This document shows positions 1 through 13,949 of a stretch of 64,000 nt of DNA, one piece after another (position 1 is the first letter of the stretch; each line of letters starts with the position of its first letter). The stretch is from Enchytraeus crypticus. Taxonomy: Eukaryota > Annelida > Clitellata > Enchytraeida > Enchytraeidae. The notes below the pieces were generated by a model. It had not been told where the DNA came from, did not search any database, and saw nothing but the letters and a program-made list of their open reading frames with translations. The DNA is taken from contig CAJHZI010000737.1 in the NCBI GenBank assembly GCA_905160935.1, positions 656,001-720,000 on the forward strand, read 5' to 3'. The position numbers were made by a program, and so were the translations under genes.

Positions 1-247
1 GTTTACGTCGTATATGCCAGGTCTCCATATAGCATAATTAATTTAATTTTTGATGTAATATTCCACTTGTGTTTTGGTAATTACTTAATTATAGCCAAAA
101 ATAAGACTAGAGCTAGACTATCTATGATATATCAATGGTTATTTGTCTATTCGCGGCCAAAATGCACCGGGAAGGTTGTTGCCCCTAAAATTTCCTTCAC
201 CCTTACATTACTTCACTCGCACAATTATTTTCTGGAGGTAGTCAAGG

Positions 248-380
248 GCTGAGCCGGTGGTTCCTGGCAAGTTGCTTGACAGCCGATCGGTAGGTCAGGG
301 TTCAAATCCAGTGCTCTCCTCGTTACTGACAAGCTATTCGAGCAAGAAACTGACGTTAAACTTGGCCTTAGCCTTAGTAG
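248..380 (+). repeat. S1 SINE-like copy, GCTGAGCC subtype
   Basis: Head gctgagccggtgg, B-box-like gggttcaaatcc, and the 3' core 'aaactgacgttaa' followed by gcc-ttag tail. The B box points to a tRNA-derived SINE. Confidence 0.7.
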
Positions 381-639
381 AATTTCAGGTTTCAGAATGT
401 CATTTCCGTCCAGCACTAGTTCAGGTGTAAGGCATAATGTGATCTAAAATTACCCCCTAAGAATTCCAGGCTGCAGCAGTCACTGGTCAGGAACCGGACG
501 TTAAGGATTTAGGGAAATGTTGACAACATGTGACGGGGTATTTCTAACAGTAAATCCTTGTTGATTGGCATTCGTCTGGCAGACCTCTGCTTCCGGTCTT
601 TATATGTCCCAACTCACCGCAGCCCCTTCCTCTCTTGAT

Positions 640-1330
640 ATTTATCTGCACCTCTCTCTCTCTCACTCACTCATTCACTCTCATTCCCTCTTTCTCTTCA
701 TCTCTCAGTCTCTGTCTATCTTTTCTTCATCTCTCTCTCTCTCTCTCTCATTCACTCTCATTCTCCCTTTCTCTTCCTCTCTCAGTCTCAGTCTCAATCT
801 ATCTTTTTCTTCATCTCTCTCTTTCTTCTTCTTCTTCTTCTTCATGCCTCTCCATATTCCTATTTCTCTTCATCTACTTCTGTTCATCTTCTTCTGTTGA
901 TCTCTTTCTTTCGAACTTTTCATCCCTGTATTCTTCGTCTTCCTCTCCCCTTTCTCTTTCATATCTTCATATTCTTCTCTTTGCCACATTTCTCTCTCTC
1001 TCGTCAAATCCTTGTCTATCAATCACTTCATTATCTCACTCACTAGCTCATTTAGTCATTCACTCATTCACTCGCTCACTCACTCATTTAATCACTCACA
1101 CTCTTTCACTCACTCACTCATTCACTCACTCACTAATTCACTCACTCATTCAATCACTCACATTCTTTCACTCATTCATTCACTCACTTACTCTTTCACT
1201 CACTCACTCGTTCAAACACTCACTCTCTTTCACTCACTCATTCAATCACTCACTCATTTACTCACTCACTCATTCAATCACTCACACTCTTTCACTCACT
1301 CACACACTCACTCTCGTACTCAGCTCAGGG
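640..1330. repeat. CT-rich simple repeat and (CACT)n/(TCAC)n tract
   Basis: 640-1010 is (CT)n-rich; 1030-1315 is tetranucleotide cact/catt repeats. The open frames over this region are low-complexity Ser/Leu/His/Thr strings and are not genes. Confidence 0.9.
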
Positions 1331-1410
1331 TCCACTTTTTACACTCTATCGCTCTACGACGCGCACTCAAGTATGAGCCATTATTAATTAGAAGAGCAGC
1401 ACTTAATTAA

Positions 1411-1604
1411 ATGAGCAGCACTTAATTCATTGTGAAACATTGAGGAACATGCCGACGTTAAAGATTTTTGTCTGAATTGTTTAAGGGTGATGAAAAAATA
1501 CAACAATCTTTACAAATGCGATATACGTGTAGTGAGAGAAGAATAAGACAATTCTTTTCATTAAGAAACATTCATTGAGATTCAGTAATGTGCAATAAAG
1601 AAGT

Positions 1605-1641
<37 letters not shown>

Positions 1642-2680
1642 GTGCATTTAATTTATTTTTACACGAAATGTTTTTAATGAATTCTTCTCAGTGAGCGAAA
1701 TGCAAACTCTGAATAGAAATATGTTGGCATATCTTGACCCTACATTGACAGAACAAGTGAGAGACTGAAAAATTATTAGAGAAAGAAGAAAGTGAAGGAA
1801 GGGAATTTACTCAGATAGTTTAAATATTGCCTTCCTTTTGAAGGAGGAGCATATACTGTAGGTATGTACACGTTTACAAGTTACACTTGTACTTGGATAT
1901 GATTTGTCTCCGTAGTGCCAGATGTTGTTACGGATAACAGTGGCACTATAATTGTTACTATGTTCATATACTAGATAGCATATTTCTAAAACTAAAGTGA
2001 AAATTATTAATAATTTTTGATTGAAATAATATCGGCCAACAATTATTTATGATATATTAATCAATGAGACATACACAGAAAGTGGACTAAATAGCCTAAC
2101 GGATATAACATGTGGTATTAAAAGTGATAGATATCAACATAGTTGATCATTTCACTATAACGTGTGTTATTATTATTGTGATTTATAATTTAAATAGAAT
2201 TAATTTTACAGTATATTCACATTAAATATGACTACATTTTGAGAAAATCAGTTAAACCTGTCAAATTCTAATCATTTTCGTGTTTAACTTAAGATTCTAT
2301 ATCCTCTTCGTATCAGCGCAGTAAGGTTATAACTTCCCATGTTAGATTTAACTTAACGGCGGAAAGCTGGCAGACGTTATTTGTTTTTTAAATGAAATCC
2401 TATGTAACGTTTCATTAGCGTGAGCTTAGCATCCCGTTCAATATCATCAGCAGCATCTGTCTTCATTTCATATCCACCAGATGATCATTGCAAATACGAA
2501 ACGAGCTGAAGAAGGCATCGGTTGCAAAGACCTGGGCCAAACGCTGCACTGTTCTTTTTCGAAAGAGGGCTTTAAATTAAACTAATTACGATGCAGTCGC
2601 TTATGTAAGTGTTGAAATTTTTAAATATTCCTTTGAAAAATTGAAGCCGTCTTATTATTTTTTTTTAATACTGAATATTA
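1411..2680. other. No gene seen
   Basis: AT-rich, with one (TA)n tract and one S2 fragment. No supported coding frame on either strand. The same holds for 2880-3760, 4950-5345, 5480-6035 and 6240-7015. Confidence 0.5.
2085..2172 (+). repeat. S2 SINE-like copy, 3' part
   Basis: 'aaatagcctaacgg', 'acatgtggtattaaaagtga', 'tatcaacatagttgatcatt' and the end aacgtgtgtta. Confidence 0.7.
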
Positions 2681-2689
2681 ATGCATACA

Positions 2690-2877
2690 AGCCATGAGAA
2701 TCGACTCCATGCGAATCGGCTCAATGTGAATTGGGTCCATGTGAATCCATTTCATGTGAATCCACTCCATGTGAATCCACTCCACGTGAATCCACTAAAT
2801 CCACTCCATGTGAATCCACTCCACGTGAATCCACTAAAAGTGAATCCACTCCATGTGAATCCACTCCACGTGAATCA
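2690..2877. repeat. 15-bp minisatellite tgaatccactccatg
   Basis: About 12 units; because 15 is a multiple of three, two frames stay open (HVNPL and CESTP repeats). A 15-to-9-bp slip breaks it at about 2800. Unit variants alternate CATGTG/CACGTG. Confidence 0.9.
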
Positions 2878-3764
2878 TACCGCAATAACTCTAAATTTCA
2901 TTTAAGGCTGTCATCTTTCAAAATGTCATTTAGTAAGTCTCGATTAGCGGGTTGCCATGTCCCTCTCTACTCCTAAAATTGCGAATATTTCTTGCATATA
3001 TCGATGCATAAAAATATATACCTAGTGCTACGTTTACAGCTCAATCCAAGTTCTGTGAGCAACGAAATGAGAAGTTATTAGGGCACATGTTAGAGTCTTC
3101 GGACCTTTTTGTCCTTTTCATTTCATGTGAATTACTTTATTTTGTGAGACTTTTCTAGCTCTAGTGTGTGAAATGATTGAATAATTTAAATAAAAATAAA
3201 TAATAAATAAAAATTAAAAAGCAGTTCCTGACTGAGCTAGCAGCTGCCTCTCACTCGTCTAGGTAGATAGTATTAAAATACTCTAGAAGAATTTTCATCG
3301 AGATGCTGGTAGCATGATTAAATACGTGTCTGCTGGTTTTAAATGTCATCTCTAGATCTGTATGGCGAGCCAACATCTAGACAGATGTTTGAAACATTTT
3401 AAAGCAATAATTGTCCGAAAATTGTATACAAATTGCAAGAGAAGGAATTTAATTTTTTACATACTTCTATCTAACGTAGGCCTATTGCACGATCAAATGT
3501 CAGGTCCGTTGTAAAATGTTCTTTTAACTTTTACAAACTAAGTTTTTCTGTGTGATTTAGAACCATACTGATAGAACACAGTCAAGTATTAATTATTCAT
3601 TAATTAATTATTTTATTATATTAATTAGTTATAGCTTAGATCTACTTTATTCTAGATTTCAGGAATTGCCACAGCATTGAACGGAATCGGTTTGCTTTAT
3701 ATTTTACAATAGTGATTAATTGTGATTTTTAAACGAAATGTTTTAAAGTGTAACCTAGAAAGGA

Positions 3765-3935
3765 AAGAAAAGAAGAGAGAGAGAAAGCGAGAGCCAGAGT
3801 GTGAGAGAGAGAGAAAGCGAGAGACAGAGACAGAGAGATAAAGAATGAGAGAGAGAGAGAGAGAGTGAGAGAGAGTAAGAGAGAGAGAGAGAAAGAAAGA
3901 ATGAGAGAGAGAGAAAGAGTGAGAGAGAGATTAGG
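3765..3935. repeat. (GA)n-rich simple repeat
   Basis: Imperfect gagaga tract with gagt, gaaa and gaca interruptions. Confidence 0.9.
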
Positions 3936-4129
3936 CGATCGTATGAGATTGACATTATGATATGATCACGTGACAACATGAAAAACTTTCTGCATTGCCA
4001 CATTGAGTTCATCTGTGGAAACGATTCAGAACACTCCGGAAAAGCTTCCAATGCGTCCTTTCTTTGCTTGTCCATTCTTCTTGTACCTAGAAGGATCACA
4101 AGAGATTCATGTTCTTCCAAGACTTTCTA

Positions 4130-4500
4130 TCCATCTATCTCCCTTTCTCTCTCGCTCTTTCTTCCTCTTTCTCTACTTCTTTCTCTTATTCTGCTATTTT
4201 CTTTAATTCTTTTTACCACTGTCTCTTTTCTCTCTGTAGGTCAGTTTCTTTGTTTCTTTCGTTCTCTCTCTCTCGCTCTCTCTCTGTCTTTATTACTTTA
4301 TCTCTGTCTCTTTCTTGTTCTCTCTCTCTCTCTCTCTCGTTCACTATCTAGTCTATCTCTATAGTTTAGCTCAGTTTCTCTAAGATCACTAGTCTTCAAG
4401 TCACCTGAATTCTTCAACCTTATTTCAATGATTTATCTTCTCGCATCTCTGCATCTACGCCGTATCTTTATATCTCTTTTACAAACTCATTTTCTGCCTA

Positions 4501-4534
<34 letters not shown>

Positions 4535-4560
4535 TCTCTCTATTTATCTCTTTCTCTCAA
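4130..4560. repeat. (CT)n-rich simple repeats
   Basis: Two imperfect tracts, about 4130-4345 and 4495-4560, on the opposite polarity to the GA tract just upstream. Confidence 0.9.
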
Positions 4561-4699
4561 CTCAATGCTTATCTGACTGTATTAGTCTCAATATCTTTCT
4601 ATATATTAGTCTCAAAATCTTTCTATGTTTCTCGCTATGCCTCTCTATGTTACTGGTAGCAAAATTGAAGAAAAATTCAGGGTACTGGAAGATTATTCT

Positions 4700-4945
4700 T
4701 AAAAAAGTAAAAAAATGTAAACACGCATTACAGTGAAATGATCAACTGTGTTGATATCTATCAATTTTAATACCACATGTTCAAACGTTAGGCAATTTAG
4801 ACCATTTTCCGGATAACCAGTCCAGTAAATGTCCGAGATTTTACTCTCAGATCAGCGCGGCTGGGATTCGAAAATACGAGGGTTCAATTCGCATTAGGAT
4901 CTGTCTTTAAAACTTCGTGACGTTACCCCTACGCTACTAAGACAT
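4700..4945 (-). repeat. S2 SINE-like copy, near full length
   Basis: Reverse copy: 'gtaaacacgcattacagtga', 'gttaggcaatttagaccatt', 'agatcagcgcggctggga' and a tRNA-like B box on the minus strand. Confidence 0.75.
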
Positions 4946-5346
4946 TCTTAAATCCCCGTTACCTGCACTCCACGCAAATAAACTGTAAACGATTACAAAT
5001 AACCATGTAGCGAAGGTGAAAATAACGAAAATCACAAAACCGAAACTAAGTAAGGAAACTCTGTAACACCTGCGATAGGTCAGGTATGTAAACGAACCAA
5101 AGCAACATCGTAAAAAGAACATCGTTAAGGGTTTGAACATAGTTTAAGAATGGCTGTAAAGGAATCTTATTGTTTGTTACATGTTACTACTTTGATTACT
5201 ATAATTATTACTGCTCTACGTATATTATATTGTGTTATTCAGTGTATATCTTCAATACATATAGTGTATTTGACAACACATATCTATCTCATATTATAGG
5301 ATGACATATCTATCAAATACTTGAAGAAAACATTTCTGTTATATTG

Positions 5347-5475
5347 GCTGAGCCGGCGGCTTATTGGCAAATTGTTAGACAGCGGATCAGTGGGTGAGTG
5401 GTTAAAATCCATCGCTCTCCCTGTAGCTGATATGTTATTCGAGCAGGAAACTGACGTTAAACTGAGCCTTAGTTT
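5347..5475 (+). repeat. S1 SINE-like copy, GCTGAGCC subtype
   Basis: Head gctgagccggcgg and the shared core 'ggaaactgacgttaa'. The B box is decayed (gtggttaaaatcc). Confidence 0.7.
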
Positions 5476-6038
5476 TTATATATCTGTCATATAGTATATG
5501 ACAGATACGTGTCGTTTATTGTTCGACAGATATAAATCATTACATATTACAGTATGTAATGACACATAACTGTCACACAGTATGTGAGATCAGACATATG
5601 TGGCTCGCTTACACCGTAACTATCTCTTTAATAATTCTGCTAATTGTAACCGTTTTACACTGTCGCATTACGCACTCAATACACGTTTAAATATTTTCTC
5701 AATATGTACATTGTTGCCTCAATCATCTAAATCTCTTAATTTCTACCTTGGATATATCGTGCTAAGGACCGGATTGTAATTTCAATGGCAGTCTTTAAGT
5801 GCTCGAATGTCTTGATATAGCTCTACAAACATTTCCTGAGCTTTCGTTTTAAAAAACGCGTTGCGTGCAGTAACAGCTCAGTGGTTAAACTAAATACAGA
5901 AATACTTGAGTGATTAGCAGTAAAGCCGCTGACTCAAAAACTAGACGAGAATCTTACAGTATTAGTGAAACAGACGTCAAAATTATCTTGGCATCCGTCT
6001 ATGCTATGTCTATCCGTCTATGTTGTCTCTTTCTGAAT

Positions 6039-6236
<198 letters not shown>

Positions 6237-7019
6237 AAATTACCTTCTAAATCATTTCCATTGCCTTCCTCAGGAAATAGTGTATATAACTATGTGACTA
6301 TATAAATTAAATAAAACTAAAGTAAACTTTTACACTTAGTAGACCTACATAGCAAAGTTGTGAGGACTCACAAAGATTGGAAGACTGGATGGATATTAAT
6401 CCTTTGTGATTGGTCCAATTTGGTTAAAGGTATTTTTAGTGAAGCTATTAAGTGTCATGCGCATCGGAAGACCTTGAGAGTTTTCTTTAAGAACACCGTT
6501 ATCACTTTTTTCCGCTTGGAAAATTGAAAGCCAGTAAATGCTGTAATAGAATTGGCGATGCTGCAGAATCTGTCACCGCTTCTTCTTATAGGCTGAGCGA
6601 AACTTGAAAGTTTGTCGTAAATGTTAAAGCTTTTATGATTTGCTACTGTGCCCAATAAGTAATTTAAAGAAAACGACATTTCTTACAGAATTTTGTTTCA
6701 AATATATCGAATTCCTTCTCATACTCTCTCGCTCTATCATTCTCTCGCTGCCTCTCTCTCTCTCTCTCTATTTCTCTCTCTCTCTCTCTCTTAGTCTCTC
6801 CCTGTTTCTTAAATTTCAAATACATTTCCGTTGTTTAGGCATGACGTACAAGACTTTGAACGATATAAGAAGTAGCCGCTGCACAACTATTCTATTTTAC
6901 CAAAAAGTCCAGAATTTTCTTTAGGAGAAACTACTGAGGAATCCGCAAATGAATTAACGAATCCTTTATGCACACGCATGCATTTATATTTGTACAATTA
7001 TCGCAGTTAGATGCAGCTC

Positions 7020-7163
7020 TTTGTCTAAGCCTGAAGCCTAGAGCATAGTTTAACGTCAGTTTTCTACCTCTAAGACCCATCAATTAAGGAACGAGCACTG
7101 GATTTGAACTCAGCACCTACTGACCCGCAGTCAGAGATCTAAATTTGTGCAACAGGCTCAGTC
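7020..7163 (-). repeat. S1 SINE-like copy, GCTGAGCC subtype
   Basis: Reverse copy: 'tttaacgtcagttttct', 'ggatttgaactcagc', ending gcaacaggctcag. Confidence 0.65.
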
Positions 7164-7540
7164 CATATACAGTTGTAAACACTTGGGTGTATCGTAGGTT
7201 TTTTTATTCGTATAGTTACGCACATGATATACCGCATGTGCAACATGGTTTCCTTTCTTAGTTGCTGTTTTTGTAATTTTCGTTATTTCCTTTTTTTCCT
7301 ATCCATGGTTACTCTTAATCGTTGTCTTTTGTTGGCGTGACTCAAAAATTTAGACGTTATTTTATTTAGCTTATGCGTTAATCCAGGTAGCTGCTTCAAT
7401 TGTAAGGCAGCTTAACGTAGACAGTCCACCCTGTAGGCAGGTTAGAGGTCACTCCTCAACGATAAGTTTCATGGTTTGAGATTGACCAAAAGCAGCGAAT
7501 CACGAATACCCCAGCGAAACTCACTTTCTCTGCATCTAAC

Positions 7541-7665
7541 GCTAATGTTAACGTCAGTTTCCTCACTCGAAAGCGATGTCAGTGACGGGCGAGCCAAGGA
7601 TTTGAACGCCGCCCATATTGATCCGCGGTCGAGTATCTTACTGACATCGCCACTGGCTCCAAGTC
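7541..7665 (-). repeat. S1 SINE-like copy, GCTGGAGCC subtype
   Basis: Reverse copy: 'ttaacgtcagtttcctcact', 'gatttgaacgcc', ending 'gacatcgccactggctcc'. It supplies the spurious reading frames around 7469-7694. Confidence 0.8.
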
Positions 7666-8686
7666 TCCGAGCTCCAGTCATCTACCATGACTGAAATAAT
7701 TAATTTAATTAATTAATTAATAATTTCCCGTACGGAAACAATTCAGTTGACACCAACTTCTTCTAGGGAGATTCATTCCTGAAAGCGCTTGAGTCGAATC
7801 TTTAACCATTCGTTAAATAGAAGCTTACTTCTGAGGAGATCATATCTACAAACAAAAAAAAGCATAAACTGTGCGTAGTTCCTTTGAAAGAAGCGGTTAT
7901 TCATAATTATCGTTTAGTAAACTGCACTTCTATCACTATGGAACAAACTGAAATGTAATTTAATGTTTTACTATATTTATTTATCTTGATTTATGTATAG
8001 TTTTTAAAGCATTTCATAAATTTTTTAGACGATTACCTCCCTTTGAGTCATGGAAATTAAAAAGTGATTTTTTTAGCATTCAATGGACTCCGTCCTGCTA
8101 GAGCTATCGTTGAACGGACTCCATGATTTGATCCTTTTAATCATCGTCGAGTCCCAGCATGTTCATTGCATCATATGATGGATTATCGCGATATTGAAAT
8201 CATCTAAATATAATATCTCTCCCTCTCCTCTCTCTCTCGCTCTCTCCCCCTCTCTCTCACACTAATTTTCTATCAAATGACAGCTGTACTTATTTATACT
8301 CACTCTCTACCTCTTACCTCCTCCAGAGCACACAATTCATCAGAGATTCAGAGAGATGCGCTACATAAGTGTAGGGGTTAGTGATGGCAGTTCTTAGGAA
8401 AATGTCCTGATGGTCACAACGACCACTGGGGTTATATTTTATCGCACGGCTAAGCCCTTGGGTACAGATGAAAATAACATTTTTCCTACATGTTCCTGAT
8501 CCTTCGCTTACAACTCCATAAGTCACGTGACACTCCTCTAAACCGACTCTGTCGCTGTCATCACGCTACGAGGCTATTGGGGCATCTATTTGAGTGATCT
8601 GCCACATGACAAGTCCCGCGATTCTAATTTATTCGTATCTTATATCATCAGCATTTTATAGTTACCATGTTGTATGTTACTATCAA

Positions 8687-8962
8687 CAAGTGGTTCTAAA
8701 CCCGTGGGTCGCGCCCCTCAAGGGGTCGCCGGATAAAATCAGACTGGTTGCTGCTTGCTATTAATTTGTACAATAAACAAGTTAACGAATATTCAATATT
8801 GAATATTTAGGTATTTTATAGTAGCAAAGTAGTTCAAAAGCTAGCAAAGTACTTTAAAACTATTCACATAGTACAGTAGCAAACACTCAAAAATCTTTGG
8901 GATCGCCACCCAAAAGAAAATAAAATTAGAGGTCGCTGGGTTAAGCAGGTTTGGAACCACTG
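8687..8962. mobile_element. hAT-like MITE with (C)AGTGGTTC-type ends
   Basis: Left end caagtggttctaaacc; right end on the opposite strand ccagtggttccaaacc. The subterminal gtgggtcgcgcccctc is typical of hAT-derived non-autonomous elements. 276 bp, no frame. Flanking 8-mers do not match, so the target duplication has decayed or a border is off. Confidence 0.65.
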
Positions 8963-9767
8963 GTTTAAGGCATCCTACAATCATCCAATGCGGCCGCTTT
9001 ACCAATTCGTTTTGTTCATCATAAGGCAGTGATTAAAATGGAGGGGAACACTGGGGAACTCAGTTCTACTAGCTCTCATTTTTCAGAGGTGCGTTCCCCT
9101 GCTAGGGGCCAATATTAGATACTAGGAGATCAGCAAATACATTACAGGGTGTCCAAAAATTTATGACGGTGCCCCTAGCTCTCAATTCCCACTTTAACCA
9201 CTGTCATAAGGAGAGCATCGGAATGGCGCTTGTCTGGAATGAAGAAGACGGCACGAAGATGAGATAATTTTAAACCATCTCTAATTTTTCTCTATCAATA
9301 TGCTGTAGAAAGGCAGGTCCATTACATTTAACTAACCACACCGCAATCGTCCCTTAACATCTTTAGCAAGAAATGAGCTATTAAATGCCCTTATTCTTTT
9401 ACCCTGTGCAGACATGGAGTAAAACGGAAATGTTTTACTCAAACATTCGGCAGCAGTAGTGGTTGTTACACTTAAGAGCTCGATTGAAATTAAATGCAAG
9501 AACGAGTTTTTGTTGAACCATTAAACGGCCATTTGAAATTAACTGCTCAATAGCTAATTTTCTATTTATATCCGTCCGGAATTCAAATAAGAGTTTCTGA
9601 ATATTTTAATTTAATACAACTGAACGAAAGGCTTGAGAAATGAATAACCCCAGTAAACGAATTCAAATTTATCTCATAAACAATTTTAGACTATTAATTA
9701 AAGATGATAGCCATATGTAGAAGGACTTTTAAACACACAGGCTTCTGATCGATGATACTCGTATACT

Positions 9768-9768
9768 T

Positions 9769-9808
<40 letters not shown>

Positions 9809-9842
9809 TCTCTATCTCTCTCTCACTCTCTCTCTCTCTAAC
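9768..9842. repeat. (CT)n microsatellite
   Basis: ctctct with a short (ctat)n insert. Similar short tracts lie at 6745-6800 and 8215-8262. Confidence 0.9.
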
Positions 9843-10440
9843 TGTAGCTCATTCACTATTCTTTTACTAAACGTTATGTTGTATGTTTTAAACAGTAGAT
9901 CTTGTAAAATACTAATAATTTAATAGCCATAGAATAGCCATTATGTTGGGCACTTTTATCTTTATAATGATTTTCCATTGTCTTCCTCAGTTACGTCTTA
10001 TTCTTCTTTTATGCACACGCAAATACGGCTGTTGGTCTATTCTAAAGTAATCGGGCACAAAAACGGTATAGAAAATCTTACCAACCATCGGAGAAACTGA
10101 ATTAATTCTAATGGCCTCTATTCTAATGGATGACATTTCTTCATGAATGGTTTCAAGGAAAAAATCACCTCGTCAGATTAAACACTCGGCTGGGTTATCA
10201 GGACTAAAAAACTTCTCAACCATTTTCTCAGTTATAAATCACAAGACTTGATTTCCGTAAGAAATGAACTTTTCCCTTACTAATTCAAAGACTAAACTAG
10301 TTTAGTATTAAATTCAGTTCCACTTCAGTGAAAAGTTTTAAATCACAGTTTCCGTAGTCAATTGCATGTAAATTAACAAACGTGATAACTTGTGATTTAG
10401 CAATATTAGGTAACTTTATACAGTTAGTGGATATTGCTTT

Positions 10441-10605
10441 ATGAATGAATGAATGAACGAACGAACGAACGAACGAATGAATGAAGGAACTAACGAAAGG
10501 ATAAACGGACGAACGAACGAACAAAAGAACCAACGAACTTAAGAACGAATGGATGAACAAATGAACGCATGATCGCACGAACAAACGAACGAACGAAAGA
10601 TCGAA
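10441..10605. repeat. (GAAC/GAAT)n tetranucleotide repeat
   Basis: Imperfect gaatgaac units; the minus-strand open frame (SFVRSFVHSF-type) is low complexity. Confidence 0.9.
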
Positions 10606-11084
10606 CTATACAGGAAAAATTGAATCTGTGGCGGCCTACTCATAGGCTTTATCTCAGTGACCAGTTATAGCTTCAATCTGGATACTTACAAATCTGACCT
10701 TCTACTGTATTACAATATATCAACATGTACATCTACATTGTATATTCAATTACATCATCTAGGTTAGTTATCTTCGTAAACCAGTTAGTACTTGACCATC
10801 AGTATTGAAGTAGTGCAATGAAGTATGTACGACAACGTCTGAGCACATTGTTATATGGCTGCAGAGGGCTATCTGCTAATGAAAGATTGACCGTAGCTTA
10901 GGCAATTAATCCACTTGCGTCCACTCGTCCTAATGAACAGCGGAGTCGATGATATCTGCCGTGTGAGTCGAGTAGGAAACCGATGACGATTAGCTGAATA
11001 CGGAGGAGTAAGAGGTTTAAGCCTTTTAAAGACGGAATTGAGTTAATTTCAATCAATTAATCAATCAATAAGAATATAACGTCC

Positions 11085-11340
11085 GGTTCCTCGCCATAAG
11101 GCAGTGTCAGGGACGTCTCTTGCAGACTCTACACAAACAGGCGCCAAAGCACCACACGATGACGACTGAGTACGCAGAGACCACAAGAGAAAGCGAGATC
11201 AAAACAGTGCAAGTCCATGATCCAAGGCAAGCGGGTCAAATGTTAGGACTATGACGGAAAGAGATGGGCTTTTGGCTTGACACGGAAAGTACTAATACAA
11301 TTACAAGATCCAAGATCTTGTGGCAGAGAGTTCCATATTA
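11085..11340 (+). repeat. S5 interspersed repeat, long copy
   Basis: 'acgtccggttcctcgccata', 'gcagtgtcagggacgtctct'. Related stubs occur at 41725-41785 ('acgtccatttcctcatacaa', 'atgtcagggacgtccct') and 52140-52190 ('acgtctgtttcctcatctaa'), each after an (aat)n run. Nature unknown. Confidence 0.5.
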
Positions 11341-12324
11341 GTATATAGTCGTTTGATTCTTTTGAATCATGCATGTTTCTCAATTAATGACTACAGTAAT
11401 TAATTACTTCAGTAATCAATAACTACAGCAATTAATAACTAGAGTAATTAATAGGCTGTCGGGCCGAAATTTTATAGTCACTCTTCCAATATACCGCAGT
11501 ACCTCAAATTTTATATAATTTTCGATATTGTCAATGACGAGAGTAGCACTCTCTCTAATTGTTGTTATGTTTTTTTAAATAAATAGCTCAAAATAATTCT
11601 AATTCTTCAAAAAGCGACATTTAAAGCTACAACAACTTACTACGAACCTCTCCTAGTAATTGCAAATTCGGTGTCAAAACATGTACTTACATGCACATAC
11701 TGCTCGCAATCATAATTGTAATTTTTTAATGAAGCAATACTAAAGCTCTAGGCGACATGTCTTCGATCAACAAGATTTCTTTGTGAGTATCTGGACCAAG
11801 AAACTCTACATTATACTACAATGTCATGTACATTGTAGTATATTTCGACCATTACTCTGCGATCTTTGTTAAAGACAAAATAGCAATAATCTATGTCATA
11901 TAGCAGTCATCTTCGTAATGTAGCTGAAATATCTGTGTCAAAGACGAGCACTGTCTGCGTCAAACCTCAAATATCTGAGTCAATTAGAAAATCTGTGTCA
12001 TAATTAATAATAATAATAGTAACACTAATAATAATAATAATAATAAAATAATATAAAACAATAATAATAATAACAATAATAATAAAGATTATATAATAGA
12101 GACGGGCGCTGCTGGAGCCAAAAGTTGTGGATTCAGGGCAGTGTCACCCGCTGCTGCGACCAGCAACGTTTAATAATTTTATATAAATTGTAACGCATAA
12201 AGATTTAAGCCTTTTAACGGCTGAATATTCTTTATTCTAATTTTTTAAATCCGCATTTTTTAATGTTGATATTTTAAAGATATTTTACGGCTAAATATTT
12301 ATTTTGTCTGAACGGTTCTCATCA

Positions 12325-12357
12325 TTTCTCTCTCTCTCTCTCTCTGTCTGTATGTCC

Positions 12358-12393
<36 letters not shown>

Positions 12394-12453
12394 GTCTGTA
12401 TGTCTGTCTCTCTATCTCTCTCTCTCTCTCTCTCCCTCTCTCTCTCTCTCTCT
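12325..12453. repeat. (CT)n and (TCTG)n compound microsatellite
   Basis: Alternating ctct and tctg/tatg blocks. Confidence 0.9.
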
Positions 12454-13339
12454 TGTGTTCTGCCAAATGTAGGTTCAAGTTACATATGCCTACTTACACT
12501 GCTTATACGCTCCATAAAGAGCAAACCATCGATTAATGAGGTAATTCCTAACAAAAGAGTATGCCTTATCCACATCATTAAATAACATATATCTTGGGAA
12601 TAAAATATTATATCTGCTTTGGCTTCTTGTTACTTTCCTCAGTTCTTTCTTCGTCGCCTCTTACGACATGTGCAGGTTAATGTTGGTCTATTCTTGAGTT
12701 GTCCCAGATACAGCACGGAGACATTCATCTCGTCTTTCCCATTTCTTTCATTTCAATTCTTTTTCCCTTCATTTCAACTTCGAGAAAATGATATACTTTG
12801 TTCATGAAGCCAAGTAGCCGAGGATCATACTGTTTGCCTACGATTTGCACTATTAGCCTACGAATTACACTATTAACTTACGATTAATGTACGCTAATGG
12901 CCTTTGATTTATATTATGTAAAAGTATGTAGGCCTATTGTTTTACTATCACGGATATTTTATAATTAGAAAATATATTAAGTTTTTATAAACCCAAATCT
13001 CGGTTGAGTTGGATTAATTTAAGTTGAAGAATAGAAAATTTTAAGCTTAGCTGAGTTAGTAACTTTACCAACTGCAACTACTGCACATCAAGCAAATTGG
13101 AAAGCAAATTCAGTCTGATATTTAGAACATATAAACATAAATATTTAATTTTTATATAAACACAATAAATATAACAATATTGGGTCAGGATGCACAATTG
13201 CTTGCTTGAGACGTGTATACTAGTATATATCCATGTAATTACAACTAGAACTACACAGAAAGTTTCAAAACTCAGAAAGTTGTATAATTATGAAGAATTA
13301 TGAAATATTAAACAGTGGTTAAAGGAACTTTTAATTACA

Positions 13340-13540
13340 TGAACTTTTAAATTACAGATCCTGAGGTGAACTCTCGTGGGTTCGATTCCCGGCTGCGTTG
13401 ATCTAACATTAAAATCTCAGACATTCACTCGTCTGGTTACATTGAAAATGAACTAAATTACCTAACGACTTAAACATGTTGTGTTGAAGTTTGTAGATAT
13501 CAAGCTAGTTGACAATTTTACTATAATGCGTGTTTGTTTT
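13340..13540 (+). repeat. S2 SINE-like copy
   Basis: B box gtgggttcgattccc, then 'aaattacctaacgact' and the end aatgcgtgtttg. Confidence 0.75.
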
Positions 13541-13949
13541 TTCTGTTTACTTCATCAAATTTGTTTAAATGATAGAATATGGTGTAGATTTATTTTAATT
13601 TCATAGAGTTCATAGACAAGATTAGCTTCGCCAATTCTCTCTCCCGTTACAATATGAAGAAACCGTTGAGTTTATGCAAACCTTATACAAATACTAACTA
13701 TGGAAAAAGAACTACAAATTACATATGTTCCCATCTGTGGAATATGCTCCCAGAAAACATACAGGCAATCAGTTCTATCAATATCTTTTTAAAGAAAATT
13801 AAGGAATACGTTGAGAACATGAAATAGCTAATTTCCTTTCTTTCGCTTTATCCCACAAGTTTATGTTTTTATGTTATTTTTCTGTTGACTTGAACTAGTT
13901 TTAAAATTAATTTGTTAGTTTGCAATTGTATATTTGAGGTAAAGCTGGT

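Noticed and set aside
565-1410. Long overlapping open frames
   Set aside because: Pure CT and CACT simple repeats with Ser/Leu/His/Thr strings.
3755-4364. Open frames on both strands
   Set aside because: Translations of GA/CT simple repeats.
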